This document shows, in pieces, positions 5,139 through 10,085 of a stretch of DNA of 10,085 bases. This DNA comes from Cuniculiplasma sp. Lineage in GTDB: Archaea > Thermoplasmatota > Thermoplasmata > Thermoplasmatales > Thermoplasmataceae. The DNA lies in NCBI GenBank assembly GCA_023256455.1, contig JAGDXN010000009.1, positions 5,181 through 15,265 of the forward strand. Direction: 5' to 3'. Each line of letters starts with the position of its first letter. Within the stretch, counting starts at the first letter, position 1. Under the pieces are notes generated by a model. That model did not search any database. It was given only the letters and a program-made list of their open reading frames with translations, and was not told where the DNA came from. The translations under genes and the position numbers were made by a program.

Positions 5139-6329
5139 ATGAAAATCAAGAAGCAGATGAATCTTTTAGTTATTGATTCCGTAATCAACGGATTTTCCAA
5201 ATATCCCCTCTGGATATTGCTATCTCTTTATCTCAATACCAGAGGTTATAATTTCATTGATATTGGTATAATTATTGTTTTATCCAATATTATTTCCTCA
5301 CCACTTCAGAGGAAATCAGGAAAACTCATCGATATACTTGGCAGATTCAGATTCTCCTATTTAATTCCATTTTTCATGTTCATTGTTTACTCCATTCTTT
5401 ACTTTTCAGTAAGTTTCAATCTGAGCATATACCTGATTTTCATAATGCTAACACTTTCCTCCTATTTATCAGGATTTGAAAGCACGCTGAAAAATACCAT
5501 AATATCTGATCTTAGCCTTGAAGAAGAAAGAACGAAATATTTTTCACTGATGAGAATTTGGGCAAATGTGGGGATTGGCATAGGATTGATATGTTCAGGC
5601 CTTGCCTCAACCCTTTCCTATTCCCTTTTCTTTATTGCTCCAATTATAGGTTCCCTGGTCCAGATGATCCTTTTCTATGTTTTCTTTGAGGAAACCGGAA
5701 AAAATGTAAATGTGGTAATTGACCATAAAGTTCCAATTGTAAGGGGAAACGCCTATGGTAAGATAATATCTGTTTCACTTTTGATTGGAATATGCTTTGC
5801 CATAGCCAACCAGTATGAAACCCCTGCCATGCCCCTATATCTGAAAACACAGTGGTTACTGAGCCCTTTTTTAATAACAGTACTTTATTCAATCAACACT
5901 GCAGTTGTTGTTTTCTTTCAGTCAAGCATAACAAAGTTTGCCGTAAAATACACAGACCATAAGATATTCTCAGCAGGCATACTTTTCTATTCCCTTGCCT
6001 TCCTCATATTCTCATTGACTGCCAATATTTTACTGCTTGCATCAGCCATAATAATTTTGACGGTTGGCGAAAATCTAATGTCGCCTGTATCCAGCTCCAT
6101 AATCTCAAAAATTGCGCCAGAGGACAAAAGAGGTGAATACTTTGGCATAAACTCTTTCATATACAACATAGTAAGTCCGGTTTCACTCTTTCTTGGAATA
6201 GGATTACTTCAAATCTTCAGTACACATGAAACTTATGCCATGTATGCTTTATCTGCTCTTTCCATAATAGCATTCCTTGCTGCCTACACATATCTTGGTA
6301 ATCTTTCAGGAAAAGCCGTCCCATCATGA
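5139..6329 (+). CDS. Major facilitator superfamily transporter, multidrug-efflux-like
   Basis: A 396-residue protein with about twelve membrane segments, matching MFS size and layout. The loop after the second helix reads GKLIDILGRFR (61-71), a form of the MFS motif A (GxxxDxxGRR). The loop before helix 11 has the PEDKRGEYFGI segment (327-337), of the P-x-x-RG-x-x-F/x-G type common in drug-efflux MFS members. A longer soluble loop (about 185-205) separates the two six-helix halves. The substrate cannot be assigned; an exporter of drugs or metabolites is the likely class. A weak TATA-like GCATAATTT lies about 30 bases upstream, and a perfect AAGAATTCTT palindrome directly precedes the ATG. The Nudix gene downstream has its own promoter. 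Confidence 0.85.
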   Translation: MKIKKQMNLLVIDSVINGFSKYPLWILLSLYLNTRGYNFIDIGIIIVLSNIISSPLQRKSGKLIDILGRFRFSYLIPFFMFIVYSILYFSVSFNLSIYLIFIMLTLSSYLSGFESTLKNTIISDLSLEEERTKYFSLMRIWANVGIGIGLICSGLASTLSYSLFFIAPIIGSLVQMILFYVFFEETGKNVNVVIDHKVPIVRGNAYGKIISVSLLIGICFAIANQYETPAMPLYLKTQWLLSPFLITVLYSINTAVVVFFQSSITKFAVKYTDHKIFSAGILFYSLAFLIFSLTANILLLASAIIILTVGENLMSPVSSSIISKIAPEDKRGEYFGINSFIYNIVSPVSLFLGIGLLQIFSTHETYAMYALSALSIIAFLAAYTYLGNLSGKAVPS

Positions 6330-6364
6330 AATTACTCTTATATTTGTGGTAAGATAGTCTAACA

Positions 6365-6373
6365 TTTTATATG
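6365..6373 (+). promoter_or_regulatory. TATA box for the Nudix gene
   Basis: TTTATATGT is centred about 25 bases before ATG 6393, supporting a leaderless start separate from the MFS gene 63 bases upstream. Confidence 0.5.
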
Positions 6374-6392
6374 TTTTAATAATACATACTCT

Positions 6393-6824
6393 ATGAGAAA
6401 TGAAGTAAGTTCAGGAATTATAGTATTTAAAAGGGTTGAGGGTAATATAAAGTTTCTCTTTTTGAAACGAAGGGAAGGTTTCCTTGACTTCCCCAAGGGT
6501 CATGTGGAGGAGGGAGAGAATAACACACAGGCTGCGAAGAGAGAAACCTTTGAGGAGGCGGGTATAAATTGCAGGATCATTCCAGGTTTTGAGGAAAGGA
6601 CGAAATACTATTTCAATTTCAATGGTGAAAATATAAGGAAAGATCTCATAATGTTTCTCGGAGAGGTTCAGGGAGAAACCCCTGTTAAGATTTCACATGA
6701 ACATGTGGGTTATGAATGGCTATCCTATGATGAGGCCATGGCACAGCTGAAATATCCTAACCAGAAGGAGATTATTAAGAAAGCAATGGAATATATAAAT
6801 TCAATAAGTTCAGCAAAAGAGTAA
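6393..6824 (+). CDS. Nudix hydrolase, diadenosine-tetraphosphatase-like
   Basis: A 143-residue single Nudix domain. The Nudix box (GX5EX7REUXEEXGU) is at residues 36-58: G36, E42, R50-E51, E54-E55, G57 and I58 are all present, so metal binding and hydrolysis should be intact. Only the U position after RE is unusual (Thr52 in place of an aliphatic residue). The beginning, SSGIIVFKR then FLFLKRREGFLDFPKGHVEEGE, is typical of the small Ap4A hydrolase branch, which cleaves dinucleoside polyphosphates made by stressed aminoacyl-tRNA synthetases. Other nucleoside-diphosphate-linked substrates cannot be excluded. It is transcribed alone from a well-placed TATA box and converges on the metal-transporter gene. 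Confidence 0.9.
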   Translation: MRNEVSSGIIVFKRVEGNIKFLFLKRREGFLDFPKGHVEEGENNTQAAKRETFEEAGINCRIIPGFEERTKYYFNFNGENIRKDLIMFLGEVQGETPVKISHEHVGYEWLSYDEAMAQLKYPNQKEIIKKAMEYINSISSAKE

Positions 6825-6828
6825 TTTG

Positions 6829-6871
6829 AAAATTAAAATTAAAATTTCAGGTTGAGAAAAATCATGATTTT
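6829..6871. terminator. AT-rich convergent terminator region with AAAATT repeats and a palindrome
   Basis: The 63 bases between the convergent Nudix and membrane-transporter genes carry three tandem AAAATT units (about 6830-6846) and a perfect 14-base palindrome AAAATCATGATTTT (6858-6871). The T-runs on the minus strand and the TTTT on the plus strand fit archaeal U-rich termination in both directions. Confidence 0.35.
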
Positions 6872-6887
6872 AAACTGAGTTATATGA

Positions 6888-7502
6888 TCAGACAAACAGT
6901 ATGGTAACAAGAAGGATAAGGCCCATCAAATAATCAATATAATATGGCGGTACTCTTTCAATTATCTTTGCCAGACCTTTTGTACCGATGTATGCCATTG
7001 CATTTAAGGATACTATACTTGCAAGGATAAATGCACCTATTATTTCCATTGCAGATATTAAATTCTGGTCCACCGTAAGGATGATAAAAGGTATTACTGC
7101 AAAATCAGGGAAAATACTCACAACAAGGGCCGATTTTACAGTTCCATTTTCCTGCACCTCCAGATGGCCTGATCTGCTTTCCCTGTAACCATTCACAAAG
7201 AAATAAATCGCAACTGCTAGAAGAAGAACAGCGCCAATAAGTGAAAAGCCATTCCTGAAATATGAAATAAAAATAATGTCGATGATGGAGGCCATCAAAC
7301 CTATCAGAACTGATATTCCAGAGTGGATGCCTCCAAGAATGGTGGCTGTGCCCTGAATTTTATACCTCGTATATTTGAATCTTCCTGCTATGGCCGATAG
7401 AGGTAACCAGTGATCCGGGGCTATCATATGCAATGTTCCCAGTAAGATTACTCCTATTAATAGGGCATTAAAGGAAAACATTTTCATCAAGTAGAGGCTC
7501 AT
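6888..7502 (-). CDS. UreH/NiCoT-like membrane metal transporter
   Basis: A 204-residue membrane protein with about six helices (roughly 10-28, 55-78, 84-105, 125-145, 150-172, 188-204). At the end of the first helix is HMIAPDH (His25, Asp30, His31), which fits the HX4DH nickel/cobalt-binding signature of NiCoT permeases; the second helix begins with GGIHSG (His60), another likely ligand. UreH-like proteins (COG2215/PF13386 type) use this reduced motif set, so nickel, cobalt or another divalent metal is the expected substrate. No nickel enzyme is in the window to confirm it. A minus-strand TATA-like TTATAATAT sits only about 8 bases before ATG 7502, so translation may really start at Met6 (7487) or Met8 (7481), where the spacing is 22-28 bases. 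Confidence 0.72.
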   Translation of the reverse strand: MSLYLMKMFSFNALLIGVILLGTLHMIAPDHWLPLSAIAGRFKYTRYKIQGTATILGGIHSGISVLIGLMASIIDIIFISYFRNGFSLIGAVLLLAVAIYFFVNGYRESRSGHLEVQENGTVKSALVVSIFPDFAVIPFIILTVDQNLISAMEIIGAFILASIVSLNAMAYIGTKGLAKIIERVPPYYIDYLMGLILLVTILFV

Positions 7503-7504
7503 AA

Positions 7505-7513
7505 ATATTATAA
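7505..7513 (-). promoter_or_regulatory. TATA-like box that argues for a shorter metal-transporter start
   Basis: The minus strand reads TTATAATAT just upstream of ATG 7502. At the usual 26-base spacing, transcription would begin near 7481-7487, where two further in-frame Met codons occur. If this box is the promoter, the first five to seven residues of the longest frame are not translated. Confidence 0.3.
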
Positions 7514-7646
7514 TTTGTGTCAGTTGAATTCACTTGAAATTAAAATATGTGGGAAAAATTGTGAGCTTCAAATATGAATTATACCCTGATTAATAATTCA
7601 CCGTAAACGTTGCATTTATTTTTGTATGAAAATTACATGAGATTGC

Positions 7647-8555
7647 ATGGAAAGGGAGGGGTGGAATGAATATACAGAGAATGAACTTATTGAAGCTGCC
7701 CGGAACCTTATTCCAATTAAAAAAGATGGGACATACAGATTGGTGGAAACAGGATGGAATAGCAGGATTCTCATATGGAATGAAAAAATAGCCATAAAAT
7801 TCCCAAGAGACAGAGGATCTTCTGAAAGCCTGGTCAAAGAGTCAGCGGTTGTATGGATCCTAAAGGGATTCCCATTTAAAGTTCCTCATTATAAGATTGT
7901 TCCAGTTGATGGAAAAATAGTGGGAATTTATGCTTTTATTAAGGGTATCCCTCTCAGTTCGTTAAAAGATTTGAGTTCAAGCTTGATCGATGATTTTTAT
8001 GAATATTTCAATTACACGTCAAATTTTGACCTGAGAAATTTTCAGAAAATAGATCTGCCTGTGAGTGACAGATATGAATGGACTGAGAAATATCTGGGTA
8101 CACTGGATGAATTTAAACAAACTCTGAGCAAATATGTGGATAGGGAAGATGTCAATATGATTCAGGAAAAATTCTCCATCGCTTCAAAAAATATTATGGA
8201 TAATGACATAACCCTTATACACGGCGATTTTTACAGAGACAATATAATTTTATCCCATGATGGAAACAGGATAAACGGAATCATAGACTGGGGTGAATCC
8301 TGTGTGGGAGACATGGCCTTTGACCTTGCATCCCTTTCAGTGGATTATCCTGAAAGCGTGGTTATAAGAATGTTGCCTGACACGATCAGGGGAGAAAGAA
8401 TTAACCATTACAGGGAAAGGATGAGAATCTACAGGGCAGCTGAGCCTCTTTATACAATTTCCTGCATGCTCAAATATGGAAAAACCAATGACCTCAAAAG
8501 GATTCTTCATAAGTTCAGACAAAACATGAAACTTCTAATGGATTCGGGAAAATAG
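7647..8555 (+). CDS. APH-family small-molecule phosphotransferase
   Basis: A 302-residue kinase of the aminoglycoside/macrolide phosphotransferase fold. Lys51 in AIKFPRD is the expected ATP-phosphate lysine and Glu65 a likely partner. HGDFYRDN (192-199) is the catalytic loop (Asp194 base, Asn199 metal). IDWGES (213-218) carries the Mg-binding Asp, followed by GDMAFDLA (221-228), which is typical of APH proteins. The catalytic set is complete, so an active ATP- or GTP-dependent kinase is expected. The acceptor is unknown: members phosphorylate antibiotics, choline-type alcohols, sugars or amino-acid analogues, and in an archaeon a metabolic role is at least as likely as resistance. The start at ATG 7647 is supported by a weak TTTATTTTT box about 28 bases upstream; the in-frame ATG at 7626 stops after four codons. 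Transcribed singly, divergent from the metal transporter. Confidence 0.87.
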   Translation: MEREGWNEYTENELIEAARNLIPIKKDGTYRLVETGWNSRILIWNEKIAIKFPRDRGSSESLVKESAVVWILKGFPFKVPHYKIVPVDGKIVGIYAFIKGIPLSSLKDLSSSLIDDFYEYFNYTSNFDLRNFQKIDLPVSDRYEWTEKYLGTLDEFKQTLSKYVDREDVNMIQEKFSIASKNIMDNDITLIHGDFYRDNIILSHDGNRINGIIDWGESCVGDMAFDLASLSVDYPESVVIRMLPDTIRGERINHYRERMRIYRAAEPLYTISCMLKYGKTNDLKRILHKFRQNMKLLMDSGK

Positions 8556-8652
8556 AGCCATATCTATTTTATCTATTTCCCCATGGTAAATAACCCTAAA
8601 TTTTCAAGAATAAATGAAAGTGACAGTGGTGTGATGAATTGTTAGAAAAAGA

Positions 8653-8660
8653 TTATATAT
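8653..8660 (+). promoter_or_regulatory. TATA box for the zinc-finger gene
   Basis: TTATATAT is centred about 26 bases before ATG 8682, within an unusually AT-rich run (8651-8681). It fits a leaderless transcript and supports the gene being real and independently expressed. Confidence 0.55.
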
Positions 8661-8681
8661 ATTATATTGTTATAATAATTA

Positions 8682-8963
8682 ATGGCCATCTTTAGAAAAG
8701 AAAATGATAAAAATTCCAGTCTCCCAACATACCACTGCGACGAACATAGGTTCAAAACGTCTGATCCTGAAAAACTTGAGGACCACCTTAAACTGCATGG
8801 GAAAAAAGTGGGGGATTTCTGGAAAAAGAGAAAAAATGTAAATAAGAATGTAACAGAATATTACTGCGACAGACACGATTTCCATTCATACAATCCTGAG
8901 GAACTGGAGGAGCATGAGAGAATGCATGCCCTTATACCTGACTGGGGTTTCGACAGAGATTGA
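8682..8963 (+). CDS. Small protein with two tandem C-X2-H-X12-H-X3-H zinc-finger-like modules
   Basis: A 93-residue charged protein. Two modules have identical spacing: Cys19, His22, His35, His39 and Cys62, His65, His78, His82. Each has an aromatic residue just before the Cys (Tyr17; Tyr60-61), a Phe two residues after the first His (Phe24, Phe67) and a Leu three residues before the second (Leu32, Leu75), followed by a Glu/Lys-rich helix. This matches the beta-beta-alpha core pattern of classical C2H2 fingers, with the second Cys replaced by His. The linker (40-58) is very basic (KKVGDFWKKRK), suggesting contact with nucleic acid. Archaea and their viruses carry small C2H2 proteins, but I do not recognise this CHHH pair. 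DNA/RNA binding or protein interaction are both possible. Single gene with its own TATA box, followed by an AAACATGTTT palindrome and a T-run. Confidence 0.82.
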   Translation: MAIFRKENDKNSSLPTYHCDEHRFKTSDPEKLEDHLKLHGKKVGDFWKKRKNVNKNVTEYYCDRHDFHSYNPEELEEHERMHALIPDWGFDRD

Positions 8964-8980
8964 TAAATTAACATTTATTG

Positions 8981-8999
8981 AAACATGTTTAGAATTTTT
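8981..8999 (+). terminator. Possible terminator after the zinc-finger gene
   Basis: A perfect AAACATGTTT palindrome (8981-8990) is followed by AGAATTTTT, ending in a five-T run, about 20 bases after the zinc-finger stop codon. The stem is too short to form a strong hairpin; U-rich termination is the more likely mechanism. Confidence 0.25.
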
Positions 9000-9082
9000 C
9001 CTTAGATTAGGGAATTAAGAATTCTCATGACATGGCATTTTGATTTTATTTTAAAAATATCCATGGGTAAGGAGAAATAATT

Positions 9083-9090
9083 AATTTAAA
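9083..9090 (+). promoter_or_regulatory. TATA-like box for the metallopeptidase gene
   Basis: AATTTAAA is centred about 26 bases upstream of ATG 9112. The ATG at 9093 between them is out of frame with the gene, and the GGAGAAATAA stretch at 9071-9080 is too far away to act as its ribosome site. Confidence 0.4.
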
Positions 9091-9111
9091 AAATGAATTG
9101 GTATTTTAAAG

Positions 9112-9819
9112 ATGAATGTCCGGATCAAAGACGAAAATGGCAAATACATAGAAATTCCAACGGTTGTGGAAAGAAGGAAAAGTTTAACCATAATACTTAA
9201 CAGGCAGGCAGAATTAATATTAAAAGTGCCCTCAGGAATTTCCTATGAGGATGTTCAAAAGTTTCTTTTGAATAACAGGAACTGGATTTTGGATAACATC
9301 TCAAAGGGAAGGGCCATTTCAAATATAAGATCGAATATGGAGTTGAAAAATGGGGACATGCAGCCCCTATTTGGATCCTACTATCCAATCCATCTTCTAA
9401 ATGAAGACGATACCATAAGATTCCAAAATGAATTTTATATCAACAGAGATTTCCGCTGGGAAAGAAGGGGACTTTTCAAAAAATTCTACTCTGAGGCGTT
9501 GCAGGAATATGTATCCGGGAAGATAGGGAATTATTCCGAAATGATGGGCTGCCATTATAAGGATTTTACAGTTGTAAAATCTTTGTCCAAATGGGGAAGC
9601 TGCGATCATGAAAACAGATTGGAATTCTCTTTTCTTCTTGCAATGTGCAGGCCAGAGGCCATCAATTATATTATTGTCCACGAGCTTGTTCACACAAAAA
9701 TAAAATCCCATGGGAAGAGATTCCATGAAGAACTTGAAAAATATATGAATCAATGGAGAGAAGAAAGAAAATATTTGAATAACAATTATTTGATTTTCAG
9801 GGCATACTCTGGATATTGA
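9112..9819 (+). CDS. YgjP/DUF45-type zinc metallopeptidase
   Basis: A 235-residue protein with the YgjP-like (DUF45, M48-related) layout. The N-terminal half (about 1-110) is beta-rich and begins with the RRKSLTIILNRQAELILKVP segment seen in the family. The C-terminal half has SKWGSC (159-164), a run corresponding to the usual N-x-x-L-x-x-P-x-x-V/I pattern (169-188), then HELVH (190-194) and His200, giving HEXXHX5H with Glu191 as catalytic base. All catalytic residues are present. The cellular substrate of this family is not established; genes of this type are often seen beside restriction-modification loci in bacteria, but none is visible here. Intracellular: no signal peptide or membrane helix. 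Transcribed alone, with a TATA-like box 26 bases before the start. Confidence 0.88.
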   Translation: MNVRIKDENGKYIEIPTVVERRKSLTIILNRQAELILKVPSGISYEDVQKFLLNNRNWILDNISKGRAISNIRSNMELKNGDMQPLFGSYYPIHLLNEDDTIRFQNEFYINRDFRWERRGLFKKFYSEALQEYVSGKIGNYSEMMGCHYKDFTVVKSLSKWGSCDHENRLEFSFLLAMCRPEAINYIIVHELVHTKIKSHGKRFHEELEKYMNQWREERKYLNNNYLIFRAYSGY

Positions 9820-9905
9820 AAATATTTTGAATTAAATATGTGGACAGATATTTGCCTTAAAAAAATTTCCCATTGGTTTGATGAAATTGAATATTACATT
9901 ACGCC

Positions 9906-9955
9906 CATTCCCGTAAATAGGGAATGCCATTAAGCCTTACATCACTATTCCCTAT
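9906..9955. repeat. Two mutually exclusive stem-loops sharing one arm
   Basis: CATTCCC (9906-9912) pairs perfectly with GGGAATG (9920-9926) across a 7-base loop. The same central arm, read as ATAGGGAAT (9917-9925), also pairs perfectly over nine bases with ATTCCCTAT (9947-9955). Only one of the two stems can form at a time, the geometry of an attenuator or of a paired operator. It is about 90 bases beyond the metallopeptidase stop. Confidence 0.45.
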
Positions 9956-10003
9956 AAACTCCAGATATTGTATTTTAAATTTTATAACACCTTGCAAGAT
10001 TGA

Positions 10004-10012
10004 ATTTTATAA
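10004..10012 (+). promoter_or_regulatory. Rightward TATA-like box near the window edge
   Basis: ATTTTATAA followed by GG resembles the other TATA boxes here. It predicts transcription from about 10032-10038. The first downstream ATG is at 10062 (reading MFLPNKKT to the edge). Whether it drives that frame, a non-coding RNA or nothing cannot be decided from this window. Confidence 0.3.
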
Positions 10013-10085
10013 GGATTTTGCACTGACCTGTGGCAGGGACTGAGTGCTTTCCCCTCTTTACATGTTCTTACCCAATAAAAAGACT

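Larger units (their letters stand above)
9820..10085. other. AT-rich right-end spacer without a complete gene
   Basis: These 266 bases follow the metallopeptidase gene. They contain two alternative stem-loops sharing one arm (9906-9955), repeated AATTTTATA units (9978-9986 and 10003-10011), and a rightward promoter-like element near 10004-10012. An ATG at 10062 opens a frame that leaves the window after eight codons. A minus-strand frame (about 9983-10083) is open but shows no recognisable protein. Confidence 0.4.

Noticed and set aside
6829..6846. Three AAAATT units as a CRISPR-like or mobile repeat
   Set aside because: Units are six bases with no spacers and lie in an AT-rich terminator region; a simple low-complexity run explains them.
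9482..9819. Metallopeptidase as an M48 membrane protease (HtpX type)
   Set aside because: There are no membrane helices, and the HEXXHX5H spacing with the WGSC segment matches the soluble YgjP/DUF45 family.
9983..10083. Minus-strand open frame at the right edge (about 33 codons)
   Set aside because: No recognisable motif and the length is within chance expectation; it would need sequence beyond the window to support it.

Overview
The window looks like archaeal chromosome, most likely from the Thermoplasmatales (Ferroplasma/Thermoplasma-like). The signs are a eukaryotic/archaeal-type prefoldin alpha subunit next to ftsY, an archaeal-form phosphoglycerate kinase, strong use of AGG/AGA for arginine and ATA for isoleucine, AT-rich spacers, and TATA-like boxes about 25-30 bases in front of many start codons, the pattern of leaderless archaeal mRNAs. 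The family-level placement is inference. No rRNA, tRNA, CRISPR array or insertion sequence is visible.

Left part (1-4714), mostly core genes. A leftward pair comes first: a four-helix membrane protein and the N-terminus of a GalU-type sugar nucleotidyltransferase that runs off the left edge. Divergent from it is a bacterial-type proline dehydrogenase, followed by an XRE-type helix-turn-helix regulator. Between these two lies a perfect 8-bp hairpin whose T-run merges into the regulator's TATA box. The regulator meets the leftward operon pgk-pfdA-ftsY tail to tail, and the two stop codons overlap. pgk and pfdA overlap by 23 bases; pfdA and ftsY are one base apart. This operon joins a central-carbon kinase, a chaperone subunit that receives nascent proteins, and the SRP receptor.

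Spacer 4715-5138 (424 bases) separates divergent pgk and an MFS transporter. It holds the pgk promoter, a 10-bp hairpin, a strong unassigned rightward TATA box and a doubtful interrupted small reading frame.

Right part (5139-9819), accessory-looking single genes: an MFS transporter, a Nudix (Ap4A-hydrolase-like) protein, a leftward UreH/NiCoT-like metal transporter, an APH-fold small-molecule kinase, a 93-residue protein with two identically spaced C-X2-H-X12-H-X3-H zinc-finger-like modules, and a YgjP/DUF45 metallopeptidase. Most have their own promoter, so this is not one operon. Transporter, Nudix enzyme and APH kinase could form a detoxification or housecleaning neighbourhood, but only proximity suggests it.

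The right end (9820-10085) holds two mutually exclusive stem-loops and a promoter-like element pointing out of the window. The most novel-looking items are the tandem CHHH zinc-finger protein, the palindrome before the XRE regulator, and the structured spacers at 4715-5138 and 9906-9955.
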